A stretch of DNA of 64,000 nucleotides from Kribbella pratensis (GCF_004365355.1 NZ_SODP01000001.1:1557473-1621472); one strand, 5' to 3'. Shown: positions 9,601 to 18,219, counted from the first letter of the stretch. Notes: generated by a model from the letters alone, not told the origin. Program-made: numbers and translations.

Positions 9601-12600
9601 CGGAGCCAGCGCCGCGTGCAGCGCGGGCAGCGCGGTGGAGTCGGCACGGATCGCCGGGATCGCGTCGACCAGCGCGTCAGCCGCATTGCCCGCGTCGACG
9701 GCGACGGGAATCGCCTGCTGGACGGCCTCTGCGGACGGGGCCTGCGGATCCTGTGCGAACACCGGCGTAGCAGCCCGGGCCAGGGAGCTGTCGTAGGCGA
9801 GTTCCATGCTGCCGAGGACATCGGCCAGCGGCGCGGCATCGCCCTTGTCGGTGATCTCCGCGAACCTGATCCGGATCCTCTGCCTGACCCGGTCGAGCGG
9901 CTCGGTGCTCTCGCTCAGCGTGACCCGGTTGATCCGGAGTCCCGCCGTCCAGCTCATGTTCCGCATGAACGCGGACCGGCTGGCCTTCACCCCGAGCTTG
10001 GCGGCCCAGCCGCGGATGCCCTTCGCCGGTGCGATCCCGCCCTCGATCCCGGCGGACACCGGGACCGAGCTGCTCCGTCCGATGGTCCGGCTGGAGGCGA
10101 CCGAGCTGATGCCGAGCGGCACCTCGTTCTCGTTCGTGCTCGTGCCGCGGCCCTCGGAGACGAAGGTCCCGGTCTTCTCGTCGTACTCCTGGCCGACGGT
10201 CAACCGGTACGGGCGCCAGCGCGGTGTGCCGGCGAAGCCCTGGTCCTCGAGTACGACGATCAGGCCGCCCTGGCAGGCCTCGTTCATCCCTGCGGCGAGC
10301 CGTGCCGCGTTGATCGCCTGGACGACGCGCTCGTAGTTGGCGAGCTGGGACCTGGTCGCGGGCCGGTCTCCGCGCGGTCGGTCGTGCTCGTCGAGCTCCG
10401 GCACCAGGCCTTCCGCCTGGAGCCCCATCAGCGCGTCATGACAGGCATCGTCCGCGCCGACGACGTTCTGGACCAGCCCCTGGCCGACGCCGCGGATCTG
10501 GTTCGGTCCGCGGCCCATCCACGGCGGCGCCGTTTGGGGACCGGTCGGCGGCTCCGGATCGTTGCGCAGCAGCACCCGGCCGTCCTGGTCGGTCCGGATC
10601 GCGTCGTGCTCGTCCCGCCGGATCGCCCTCGCGTCCGCGCGGCCCCCGGCCCGGAGCAGGTCGTTCTCGGCCACCCGCATGTGCGCCGTACAAGGACTCT
10701 CGACGACGATCGGTGGTTTCGTGTCGCCGACCCGGCGCAGCGTCGCGGTCGTCCGGAGCGGGACCTTGATGCCCTGGGTCCCCATGAAACGGTGGACGAC
10801 GGGCGAGATCGTCGTGTTGCTGATGTTCTGGCCGCCCTGCCGGGACACGTTCCGCCCGGCCGAGACGCTCGGCGAGAGGTTCACGCCGGAACCGCCGACA
10901 TCGTTCAGGACCGTCGCCGCGGCCAGCGGGTGGGCCGCGTCCGGCACGCCGGGGAACGACAGGGATCCGGTGCCGGTGAGGGACGCGCCGTACGTCTGGC
11001 TCGCGTTGCCGCCGAGGAAGCCGACCGGAACCTTCTCCATCCCCATCTCGGAGCTGAACTCGCCGACCAGCTCGGCAGCGCTCCAGTCGGGTGTGACTTC
11101 CCAGGTGAGCTCGTATTGATTGTTGTCGGCGGCCCGGAAGCTCCGGGTGAGACCGCCCGGACGGCTCATGTCGTGGATCAGCCGTGGAGTGTCCGCCACG
11201 ATCAGGCCGGTGATGTGGCTGGCCGTGACCTCGTCCAGGTCGCCGTACCGCTCCTGTGCCTGCCTGATGACGTCCGTCGCGACGCCACGCAGACCGTCGA
11301 CGTTGTCCATCGTGAAGCGCGGGAACTCGCCGGTGACGTCCTGGGCGTGGCCGAGCTCCGCGAGCGTGACCGTCTTGGACGCCGGCTTCACGGTGTACGG
11401 ACTGGCGACCCAGGTCTGCTGAGGACCGACGTCGATGCTCCGGACCGGTGACCAGGGCTCGGTGGGGGAGTTGCGTACCTCCACCTCGAGGACGCCGTCC
11501 CACTCCACCAGAAGCGACTCGCCACGATGCAGACCCACCCAGCCGAGCTGATGGTGCCCGGTCTCGCCGGCGTTGTCGGCGAGAGTGTGGCCGTGGGTCA
11601 TCTCGAGCTTCGGCTTGGTCAGCTGGGCGGCCGCGTGCAGCGGCGTACCCGGTGCGGCCATGGCAACGATCGGCTGCAGGTTCAATCCGACGGTGGTGCT
11701 GCCGGAGTGCGTAGCGGTGGTGCCTGCACTGATGCCGCCTTCGCCGAGCGTGCCCGACATCTGCTCGGCCATCTCGAAGTCGCGGCGGGTGATCTCCCGG
11801 AGGTTGCGTGCGCGCATCCGGACCCGGACCTCGGGCATCTCCGAGATGCTGCCGTCCCCGTCACCGGGGACCGGGAACACCATGCCGTCCGGCGAGAGCA
11901 GCAGGCGGTACTCCGCGCTCTCCAGCGGCAGCGGCCCGGTCCGGGGCAGCTGACGGGACGCGCCGCTCGCGGCCAGTTCCTCGTTGATCACGTCGACGGG
12001 CAGCGCGACCGGAGCACCCTCGGGCGTGCCGGTCATCAACACATCCGCGACCGGCAGCGCGGCGTGGCAGCTCTGCTCGTACTTGCTGACCTGACTGCGC
12101 GCCGCGTCGGCCAGCGCGAGGAGCTGGCCTTGCGACCCGCCCGAGTCGATCCCGTCGAGCAGTGTCCGGTACGCCCTCAGAGCCTTCTGCGCTTCGGCTG
12201 CGGCATCGCCGTAGGCGTCGCGGATCTCTTTGTGCCGGGTGGACTTGTTCTCAGCGGCCGTCGCCGTGACCCGCAGTATCCGGGCGCGCTCGGCGGCGCC
12301 GGCGTCCAGGCCCTGTTCCTCCGTGTCGGCCTTGCGCCTGGTCTCCTCGGCCAACTCTGCGGCGGCCCGGGCAGTCTCCGCCTTGGTGGCCGACTGCGAC
12401 TGGAGCTCGGTGACCGAGTCCTCGAGCGACTGGATCTGAGTGAGGACCTCTTCGCGGAGGTGCGCGACCGAGTGCGGTGCAGGCCGCTCGTTCGCGCGTG
12501 CTGCGGCGACGCCGAACGCCGTTGCATCGGGTCCTGCGATCGCCTCGGCAGACCAGGGCAGAACGGGCTCGAGGCCGCCGTGGCGCCGGATGGTCCTGGC

Positions 12601-13803
12601 CAGGCCGTTGAGGTCGCGTTCCAGCTCCGACAGGCTGCGCGGCCCGCTCGGAGCGCCGTTGGCCAGTGTCTCGGCGCGTGCCTGCTGCCAGTCCCGCACC
12701 ATCACCTGGTACGCCGCATGGTCGGCGTGGAGCCGGCGGTCGCGTCGCTCGTGGCCGAAGACCGACTTCAGCCGGCGGAGGACGCCGCGCGGCCGGTCCG
12801 CCTGCGCGGCCGCAATCTCCTGTGTCATCAGGGAAAGCTGATGGGTCCACACGTGACGCAGCTGCTCGTCGGCGAGCCGCGGCGAGATCTGCAGGACGTG
12901 CGGATCGTCCGCCGTACCGGACCGGATGATGCCCTGCGCCATCGCGCCGAGCGTGGTCTTCCCGATCTCGACCCGGACGTGCTGCGGTACGTCGGTGACC
13001 GTCGTCCGCAGGATCGCCTGCTGCCTCTGCAGGTCGATGACCGGCTGGTCGGTGACCGAGGCGGCCAGATCCACCTGGTTCATCGCGGCAAGAGCCGTCA
13101 GCGCACCGGACCCGGTCAGATCGGTCTGGCCACTCGGTCGTCCGCCGGCACCGGTCACCAGGCCCGTGCCGTGAACTTGCGAGGTCCAGACCCGCCGACC
13201 TTCGGCACGTCTGTGGTTGCTGCCGACCGGAGCGCGATGTCGCCGGCCGGCCGAGCGGTTCGGCGGCCCGTTCACCGGCCCGTTCACGCCGACAACGAGG
13301 GCATCGCGGCTGATCGTCGCCGAGGCCGACACGATCGTCGACAGCGCGACGGGTCGCGTCGATCCGCGCAGGCGGTTCAGCCTGGCTGCGGCCTCCGGGT
13401 CATCCGGAGCGGCACTGATCAGCGCGTATCGGAGCAGCGCCTCGGCCTCGGCACGGCGGGACTGATCCAGCCCCGGACCACGCAGGTACTGGTCGAGCGC
13501 TCCGACCGCGCCGCGAGCCGGCACCTGACCCCGGGCGCGGGCGACCTCGGCACCGAGCACGCAGATGGCCTCGGCCAGCAGACGGTCGTCGGCGGCACGG
13601 TCCGCGGCCCGGCGAGCGAGTTGCGCTTCCAGGGCCCGCATCACGTGCGCCGGGACCATGTCGTCGCGACCGGTCAGCCAGACCCTGCCGTTACGCAGCG
13701 GAACGGCGGACGGGTGAAGAATCCCGAGCGCGGTTCCTACTGCCCAGCGGGCGCGAGTCGTCGGATCGGCGGCGGACGAAATGGGTGTGCTCAGCCGACT
13801 CAC
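6655..13803 (-). CDS. Giant beta-repeat protein, paralogue 1 (2,382 aa)
   Basis: One uninterrupted frame starts at GTG 13803 with GGGAGGG directly upstream. Residues 1-250 form an Ala/Arg-rich helical region. Residues about 446-558 are a heptad-like coiled coil rich in Glu, Ala and Lys. After that come about six modules near residues 630-800, 896-1021, 1196-1316, 1441-1548, 1771-1894 and 2044-2144. Each consists of a charged beta strand, then 50-60 residues rich in Ser, Gly and Thr with alternating small side chains, then another strand. No signal peptide, membrane helix, protease, nuclease or other catalytic motif stands out, and the last 60 residues are Pro/Thr-rich and disordered-looking. 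It heads a minus-strand run with two small proteins and a second giant, divergent from the Tad locus. Secreted effector, surface protein or pore former are all open. Confidence 0.9.
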   Translation of the reverse strand: MSRLSTPISSAADPTTRARWAVGTALGILHPSAVPLRNGRVWLTGRDDMVPAHVMRALEAQLARRAADRAADDRLLAEAICVLGAEVARARGQVPARGAVGALDQYLRGPGLDQSRRAEAEALLRYALISAAPDDPEAAARLNRLRGSTRPVALSTIVSASATISRDALVVGVNGPVNGPPNRSAGRRHRAPVGSNHRRAEGRRVWTSQVHGTGLVTGAGGRPSGQTDLTGSGALTALAAMNQVDLAASVTDQPVIDLQRQQAILRTTVTDVPQHVRVEIGKTTLGAMAQGIIRSGTADDPHVLQISPRLADEQLRHVWTHQLSLMTQEIAAAQADRPRGVLRRLKSVFGHERRDRRLHADHAAYQVMVRDWQQARAETLANGAPSGPRSLSELERDLNGLARTIRRHGGLEPVLPWSAEAIAGPDATAFGVAAARANERPAPHSVAHLREEVLTQIQSLEDSVTELQSQSATKAETARAAAELAEETRRKADTEEQGLDAGAAERARILRVTATAAENKSTRHKEIRDAYGDAAAEAQKALRAYRTLLDGIDSGGSQGQLLALADAARSQVSKYEQSCHAALPVADVLMTGTPEGAPVALPVDVINEELAASGASRQLPRTGPLPLESAEYRLLLSPDGMVFPVPGDGDGSISEMPEVRVRMRARNLREITRRDFEMAEQMSGTLGEGGISAGTTATHSGSTTVGLNLQPIVAMAAPGTPLHAAAQLTKPKLEMTHGHTLADNAGETGHHQLGWVGLHRGESLLVEWDGVLEVEVRNSPTEPWSPVRSIDVGPQQTWVASPYTVKPASKTVTLAELGHAQDVTGEFPRFTMDNVDGLRGVATDVIRQAQERYGDLDEVTASHITGLIVADTPRLIHDMSRPGGLTRSFRAADNNQYELTWEVTPDWSAAELVGEFSSEMGMEKVPVGFLGGNASQTYGASLTGTGSLSFPGVPDAAHPLAAATVLNDVGGSGVNLSPSVSAGRNVSRQGGQNISNTTISPVVHRFMGTQGIKVPLRTTATLRRVGDTKPPIVVESPCTAHMRVAENDLLRAGGRADARAIRRDEHDAIRTDQDGRVLLRNDPEPPTGPQTAPPWMGRGPNQIRGVGQGLVQNVVGADDACHDALMGLQAEGLVPELDEHDRPRGDRPATRSQLANYERVVQAINAARLAAGMNEACQGGLIVVLEDQGFAGTPRWRPYRLTVGQEYDEKTGTFVSEGRGTSTNENEVPLGISSVASSRTIGRSSSVPVSAGIEGGIAPAKGIRGWAAKLGVKASRSAFMRNMSWTAGLRINRVTLSESTEPLDRVRQRIRIRFAEITDKGDAAPLADVLGSMELAYDSSLARAATPVFAQDPQAPSAEAVQQAIPVAVDAGNAADALVDAIPAIRADSTALPALHAALAPSSLIANRDWMNGTYKPTFMVVQAPGNPVHAFRDGTILPQQYQVQIRGEALSLTHVAMTQQNSVDINFTMSDVGYTSGTSTSGGVSGRAGGGPVAADGSAFSGGASLGRTGGTAQSTTVSETSGEERLLINAGTHHQFLEQYRMFADIVHNGQVVKTVPLPDATVQKLMAERRALELYASSKLDLPLSVVSDAAERYLNDKLPLSPRVRGGFVRRYTLEKQGVTTGLAATHTTERFAAKLRAEGLAAADQYRTEDEKLTASIDQSDELARTGRTMHATGAYKDSLGAAEVEKLVVISGQVTRPVDLEPQVAAQVDEVEPGLRNASPVLQAGLDIALKPENLSGQLDDMLGPAGLEIPLEAPLDGREHPDVIVVVVRAHFEGDVTVRAVLTDKDGKLLTDEHGRPKLAPEESGGAEQMYDYEGRDRSVSRTRSITVGADGGVPGRGGVNPTSGLSTDLTTTDTLGDGHQNTNIRRHGDFVRNLAERKVVFTTEVVRLHNAGAAAMTSTSAKLRRLDPDVQVTRSAPRELTATLYTMMPEGELKDGPAPQTAELAEERPDHRTVRLPEGAMPLRSVPFGRGEKKQDQLFDNLTAVLRQRQFLGRRGLAEFRHLIRSTLKPSALKAKVGRLLDGGIDLVPMAQPGNGKTMINVTVNATPVGWELDGDPSPGQEGHVWRSQRVARSGSSRNRRTPVTATGGLDGGIVSVSGSMGEQVKEQTGDANGTRLELSRFLEGQMVTVRIPVVYDATIRTSTDNGRGEQVTKKTTHVPNLANGQMFVRMLAHRYLEGLRQLEQGAELDSVLANSRLQAVPEKLGRPDLVATEYADGKTEGVHQPYRPLLAAIDRAQATQKPVVLLVKEADGTERKYQALPGDPARNRPPTLLGVNDGGFASAFATLNPQLARMAEGRVDLRELYNTSSPDGSFSGKVAAELEKSGVPRDVLKALDYTTAARTMTPTAAPTAHHPPGGRTIAPTGHGQTMSGP

Positions 13804-13839
13804 CCCTCCCGTCGGGTGTCCAAGTGCTCACCAGTTGTC

Positions 13840-13855
13840 ACTAGGACGTCCTAGT
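13840..13855. promoter_or_regulatory. 16-bp perfect palindrome upstream of giant paralogue 1
   Basis: ACTAGGACGTCCTAGT is a perfect palindrome in the 147-base divergent gap between the giant gene (start 13803) and the 153-residue gene (start 13951). It lies about 40 bases before the giant start, where an operator would act. The 12-mer TGTCACTAGGAC that overlaps it also occurs ahead of cysI near 60455-60466. Confidence 0.45.
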
Positions 13856-13950
13856 TCCGGAATCTAGCAAACAATCGGTTACCCGCCAGCAACTCGAATC
13901 ACCCGAACTGTTAACGATTTACGCCTGACCGCCGACCTAGGATCGAATCC

Positions 13951-14412
13951 ATGGTCGAGCGGCTGGGTACATCGCAGTGGAGCGTCTCCGAGGCGCGCAG
14001 CATGGTCGCCCGGCTGAGGCACGTCGCCGGCGACGGCCCGGAGTACGACGGCATCGAACTGTTCACCGCGCTGTGTGCGTACCTCGATCAGCTGCACGGG
14101 AAGTTCGGTTTCGACTACGTCTACACCGGAGCCGAGCGGCAGGCACTCGCGGACGCGGTCCGGGAGGTCCGCGGGCCCAGCGGCGTCGGGGATCCGGACA
14201 GCGACCGGCTGGTCCAGCCGGTCAACGCGGCGGTCACGCTCGTCGAGGGGCGGGAGCTGACGACCTGGCTGGAGCAGCAGAGCGGATGGCAGCAGGACCT
14301 CGGCAAGGCGCTGCGCGCGCTTTACACCTATCTAGACCAATTGTACGGCGGTCCGGGTGCCTTCAACGAGCTGCTGACCACCTTCGAACGCAGGCGGGTC
14401 GCGGCCCGGTAA
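13951..14412 (+). CDS. Unknown small protein with internal duplication (153 aa)
   Basis: No family is recognised. The protein is acidic to neutral, soluble and predicted helical. It contains an internal repeat: a block LCAYLDQLHGKFGF near residues 43-56 is echoed by LYTYLDQLYGGPGA near residues 124-137. It starts with ATG at 13951, diverges from the giant gene and precedes the Tad locus by about 50 bases, so it may be co-transcribed with the pilus genes or serve the giant genes. It has no WxG motif and so is not an obvious ESX-type protein. The coding call rests on an actinobacterial codon pattern and a good frame, not on homology. Confidence 0.7.
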   Translation: MVERLGTSQWSVSEARSMVARLRHVAGDGPEYDGIELFTALCAYLDQLHGKFGFDYVYTGAERQALADAVREVRGPSGVGDPDSDRLVQPVNAAVTLVEGRELTTWLEQQSGWQQDLGKALRALYTYLDQLYGGPGAFNELLTTFERRRVAAR

Positions 14413-14464
14413 CGGCACCGGCCTGCCGGCCCGAGTGGTACCTCGCTGCCATTACGGTAGGCGC

Positions 14465-15202
14465 GTGAGTCTCTCGTCCTCCACGCGAACCCCTTCCCAA
14501 GGCGCCCGGGCCGCGGGCCGATCGGCGGGTGGCCCGAACCGCCTCCCGAGCAGCCGGGAGCGGCGTCCGGCGCTGGCCGCGCTCGCTGTGATCCTGATCC
14601 TGCTCGGTGCCGCCGGGTCGGCGTTGATCGCGCTGAACAGCGGCAACCGGTCCGACTTCGTGGCGATCTCCGCCGACAGCCTCCCGCCCGGGCACAAGCT
14701 CGAGGCGAAGGATCTGTCCCGCGGCGACCTGGCCGGTGCGACCGGTGGTCTGATCCCGTGGTCCCAGGCGAGCAAGTACCTCGGCCGCTACACCACCACC
14801 TGGCTGTACAAGGACCAGTTCGTCACGCCGGAGAACTTCACCAAGGACGGGCAGCAGCCGATCCCGTCCGGCGCCGCTCTGGTCGGCATCAGCCTGGAGG
14901 CCGGGCGCGCGCCGTCGGACGGGCTCGACGTCGGCGACATCGTCTCGATCACCCGGGTCCCCACGGCCAACCAGGACGGGACGTCGGCGGTCACGCTGGT
15001 CAAGGCGGCGATGGTGACCTCGAGCGCGGGCGCCATCACGGACTCGAAGACCAGCGCGAACAGCTCGCTGAACGTGACCGTGCTGGTCCCGTCCGACCAG
15101 ATCACCACGGTCGGCGCGGCGGCGGCATCCAAGTCGCTGATGCTGGCGAAGCTGGCCCCGGGGACCAAGACGGACGTGGAGCGCAACGGCGGGGCGAACT
15201 GA
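14465..15202 (+). CDS. SAF-domain protein, CpaB/RcpC-like Tad component
   Basis: A short basic cytoplasmic tail is followed by one membrane helix (about residues 36-57) and then an extracytoplasmic SAF-like domain (about 62-125, containing the ADSLPPGHKLEAKDL block). This arrangement matches the CpaB/RcpC family found in Flp/Tad pilus loci. The GTG at 14465 is chosen because the frame upstream (ATG at 14435) falls in the intergenic gap and has no ribosome site, although the GTG itself has only a weak one. The stop overlaps the next ATG (TGATG), so expression is coupled to the TadZ-like gene. In other bacteria CpaB binds the secretin; actinobacteria lack that outer membrane, so the role here is likely periplasm-side scaffolding. 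Confidence 0.8.
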   Translation: MSLSSSTRTPSQGARAAGRSAGGPNRLPSSRERRPALAALAVILILLGAAGSALIALNSGNRSDFVAISADSLPPGHKLEAKDLSRGDLAGATGGLIPWSQASKYLGRYTTTWLYKDQFVTPENFTKDGQQPIPSGAALVGISLEAGRAPSDGLDVGDIVSITRVPTANQDGTSAVTLVKAAMVTSSAGAITDSKTSANSSLNVTVLVPSDQITTVGAAAASKSLMLAKLAPGTKTDVERNGGAN

Positions 15203-16002
15203 TGGCATTGGTGGCATTCGCGAGCGCGAAGGGTTCACCCGGCGTCACCACCGCGAGTCTGGTCATCGGTGCGCTCTGGCCGCGGCAGGTGCTGCTGGCC
15301 GAGTGCGACCCGGCCGGCAGCGACGTGGCGATCCGGATGACCGGACCGGGCGGTTCGGCGCTCAACTCCGACCGCGGCCTCGTCAGCCTGGCCGCCGCGA
15401 GCCGGAAGGGCCTGGGCGACGAGGTGATCCTTGCGCACAGCCAGCAGCTCGACGGCGGTCTCGACGTACTGCTCGGTGTTCGGTCTCCGGAGCAGGTCGG
15501 CGGCATGGGTGGCTTGTGGCATCCGCTCGGCATCTCGTTCAACCAGATGCAGAACAGCGACGTCCTGGCTGACTGCGGGCGGATCGGTGCGTCCTCGCCG
15601 CAGCTGCCGGTCATCCAGTCCGCGCGGCTCGTCGTACTGGTCTGTACGGCGACCGGCTCGTCGGTCGCGCACTTGCGCGAGCGGCTGTCCACTCTGGTGC
15701 ACCACGTCGACGCACAGCTCGGAGTGGTCGTTGTGGCCGACCCGAAGCGGCGCGACGGCGTCAAGCAGGTCTGGACCGTGCTGGACGCGATGTCCGTACC
15801 GGTGCGGCACCGCTGGCACCTGGCGTACGACCCGGCCGGTGCGGCGTTCTTCGACGGACGTGGCCATGGTCGTCTCGACAAGACCCTGCTGATCCGGTCC
15901 GCGACCGACATCACCGCGGAGATGGCATCGCTGGTGTCCGCACCGCCGCCGCAGGACTTCGACATGGCCAACGCGGCGTTCCCGCCGGGTGACTATCGAT
16001 GA
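15202..16002 (+). CDS. TadZ/CpaE-like MinD-family ATPase
   Basis: The N-terminus carries a deviant Walker A, KGSPGVTT at residues 10-17, as in the ParA/MinD/CpaE superfamily. The 266-residue length fits a TadZ protein lacking the receiver-like N-terminal domain. TadZ proteins place the Tad machine in the cell. The gene overlaps the SAF gene upstream and the TadA gene downstream by 1-4 bases. A frame running upstream to 14758 is open but lies inside the SAF gene and is not used. The Walker B region is poorly conserved, so ATP hydrolysis is not assured. Confidence 0.8.
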   Translation: MALVAFASAKGSPGVTTASLVIGALWPRQVLLAECDPAGSDVAIRMTGPGGSALNSDRGLVSLAAASRKGLGDEVILAHSQQLDGGLDVLLGVRSPEQVGGMGGLWHPLGISFNQMQNSDVLADCGRIGASSPQLPVIQSARLVVLVCTATGSSVAHLRERLSTLVHHVDAQLGVVVVADPKRRDGVKQVWTVLDAMSVPVRHRWHLAYDPAGAAFFDGRGHGRLDKTLLIRSATDITAEMASLVSAPPPQDFDMANAAFPPGDYR

Positions 16003-17309
16003 GCGCTGACCAGGAGCTGGTGCGCAAGCTGCGGGTGCAGGTTGCGGAGCGGCTGAACGAGCAGCGCCGCCGCGACCAGGTGAACGGCGTACCTCCGATG
16101 AGTGCGGAGGACGAGCGGGAGTACGCGCGGTCGCTGATCGTGCAGGTGCTCGAGGACCATGCGCGGTACGAGCTGGCCGAGGGCCGGACGCCGCCGACCC
16201 CGGACGACGACGCGCAGATCGCCGGCGCGATCCACTCCGCGCTGTTCGGCGTCGGCCGGCTGCAGCCGCTGATCGACGACCCCGAGGTCGAGAACATCGA
16301 CATCAACGGCTGCGACCAGGTCTTCGTGCAGTACGGCGACGGTCGCGAGGAGACGCCCGGCCCGGTGGCCGAGAGCGACGACGAGCTGGTCGAGCTGATC
16401 CAGGTGCTCGCCGCCCACGCGGGTCTGACCAGCCGCCCGTTCGACTCGGCCAACCCCCAGCTGGATCTGCGGCTGCCTGACGGCTCCCGGTTGTCCGCGG
16501 TGATGGGCGTGACGTCGCGGCCGGCGGTCTCGATCCGGCGCGCCCGGCTCGGCAAGGTGTTCCTGCGCGACCTGGTGCAGAACGGGACGATGACCGACGA
16601 CATCGCCTCGTTCCTGCGGGCCGCGGTCGCGGCGCGGAAGAACATCATGATCGCGGGCGCGACGAACTCCGGGAAGACCACGCTGCTGCGCGCGCTGGCC
16701 AACGAGATCCCGCCGCACGAGCGCCTGATCACGGTCGAGCGCTCGCTCGAGCTCGGCCTGGGGGAGTTCAAGGACCTGCATCCGAACGTGGTCGCGTTCG
16801 AGGAACGGCTGCCGAACTCCGAGGGCGTCGGCGAGGTCACGATGGCCGATCTGGTCCGCCGCTCGCTGCGCATGAACCCCTCGAGGGTCATCGTGGGTGA
16901 GGTGCTGGGCGACGAGATCGTGACGATGCTGAACGCGATGAGCCAGGGTAACGACGGCTCGCTGTCGACCATCCACTCGAACAGCTCGATGGAGGTGTTC
17001 AACCGGATCAGCACCTACGCGATCCAGGCGATGGAGCGGCTGCCGATGGACGCCACCCAGATGCTGATCGCCGGTGCGCTCGACTTCGTCGTGTTCGTCC
17101 GCAAGCACAACGACTACACCCGCGGCGGCGGCCTCAGCCGATACATCGAGAGCATCCGCGAGGTGACCGGGTGGGACGGCCGGGTGCTGTCCGGCGAGGT
17201 GTTCGCACCGGGACCGGACGGTCGGGCCGCTGCGCACGCTCCGATCGCGTGCATGGACGAGCTCGAGCACTTCGGGTACCAGCCGCTCGTGCACGGAACG
17301 TGGGCGTGA
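15999..17309 (+). CDS. tadA: TadA/CpaF secretion ATPase
   Basis: This is the hexameric motor ATPase of the Tad pilus. The 436-residue protein has an N-terminal helical domain, a Walker A motif GATNSGKTT at residues 220-228, a Walker B-like VIVGEV at about 297-302 and the GSLSTIHSNS histidine box near 320. These are the landmarks of GspE/CpaF-type ATPases. Its ATG overlaps the TadZ stop (ATGA). It would act at the cytoplasmic face with TadB and TadC, encoded directly downstream. Confidence 0.95.
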   Translation: MSADQELVRKLRVQVAERLNEQRRRDQVNGVPPMSAEDEREYARSLIVQVLEDHARYELAEGRTPPTPDDDAQIAGAIHSALFGVGRLQPLIDDPEVENIDINGCDQVFVQYGDGREETPGPVAESDDELVELIQVLAAHAGLTSRPFDSANPQLDLRLPDGSRLSAVMGVTSRPAVSIRRARLGKVFLRDLVQNGTMTDDIASFLRAAVAARKNIMIAGATNSGKTTLLRALANEIPPHERLITVERSLELGLGEFKDLHPNVVAFEERLPNSEGVGEVTMADLVRRSLRMNPSRVIVGEVLGDEIVTMLNAMSQGNDGSLSTIHSNSSMEVFNRISTYAIQAMERLPMDATQMLIAGALDFVVFVRKHNDYTRGGGLSRYIESIREVTGWDGRVLSGEVFAPGPDGRAAAHAPIACMDELEHFGYQPLVHGTWA

Positions 17310-17313
17310 GGCC

Positions 17314-18219
17314 GTGAGCAACCAGACTCTGCTTGCGCTGCTGTGCGGGGCGGTGGTCGGCGGTGCGGTACTGCTGCTGATCGTCGCGATCCGGGGCACC
17401 GAGCCGAAGGACGAGACGCCGTCGCTGTTCCGCAACCGCGGCGCCGGCAGCCGCCGCAACCTGATCCGCCTCGGCGCCGGCATCGCAGTAGGCCTGGTCG
17501 TGCTGGTGGTGACCCGCTGGCTGGTGCTCGCGATCGCGCTCGGTCTGCTGGCCGGTATGGCGGACCGCTTCTTCGGCGGCACCGGTGAGGAACGTCGCGC
17601 GATCGATCGGCTGGACGCCCTGGCCACGTGGACCGAGGCCCTGCGCGACACGATCGCCGGCGCGGTCGGTCTGGAGCAGGCGATCCCGGCAACCGCGGTC
17701 AACGCGGCACCGGCGATCAAGCCCAGTCTGAACCTGCTCGTCGACCGGTTGCGCATCCGCGAACCGTTGCCTTCGGCCCTTATGCGGTTCGCCGACGACC
17801 TGAACGACCCGTCCGCCGACCTGATCGTCGCTGCCCTGGTGCTCAACGCACGGCTCCGCGGACCCGGTCTGCGGGAGGTGCTGAGCGCGCTGGCGGACTC
17901 GGCCCGCGAGGAGCTCGACGTACGGCGGAAGGTCGCGGCGGAACGGCGATCCACCCGGCGCAGCGTGCAGGTGGTCGTCGCGATCACGCTGATCATGGCG
18001 GCCGGTCTGATCCTGTTCAACCCGACGTACATGGCGCCGTACCGCAGCTTCATCGGCCAGGCCGTGCTGACCGTGGTCATCGGGCTGTACGCGCTCGGCC
18101 TGCTGTGGCTGCGGCGGCTGGCGAAGATCGAGGTGCCGGAGCGGTTCCTGGTCGGCATGAGCACCGACGGCCGGCTGAGCCGGCCCGGTGACGACCGGAT
18201 GGAGACGGTGAGCGGATGA
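17314..18219 (+). CDS. tadB: TadB-like inner-membrane platform protein
   Basis: The 301-residue protein has two N-terminal membrane helices (about residues 5-23 and 52-80), a long cytoplasmic helical domain resembling the type II secretion F fold, and two C-terminal helices. It begins with GTG four bases after the TadA stop and overlaps TadC by 4 bases. TadB and TadC form the membrane platform on which the ATPase acts. Assignment as TadB rather than TadC rests on gene order. Confidence 0.87.
   Translation: MSNQTLLALLCGAVVGGAVLLLIVAIRGTEPKDETPSLFRNRGAGSRRNLIRLGAGIAVGLVVLVVTRWLVLAIALGLLAGMADRFFGGTGEERRAIDRLDALATWTEALRDTIAGAVGLEQAIPATAVNAAPAIKPSLNLLVDRLRIREPLPSALMRFADDLNDPSADLIVAALVLNARLRGPGLREVLSALADSAREELDVRRKVAAERRSTRRSVQVVVAITLIMAAGLILFNPTYMAPYRSFIGQAVLTVVIGLYALGLLWLRRLAKIEVPERFLVGMSTDGRLSRPGDDRMETVSG

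Noticed and set aside
6355..11451. A 1,698-codon open frame on the plus strand across the giant gene
   Set aside because: It is the antisense third-position shadow of the minus-strand giant. Its translation is Arg/Pro/Gly/Val/Leu-rich low-complexity text, while the minus strand gives a normal protein with a clear paralogue.
13951..14412. ESX/WXG100 protein next to the giants
   Set aside because: No WxG turn, length about 150 instead of 100, and an internal duplication not seen in that family.
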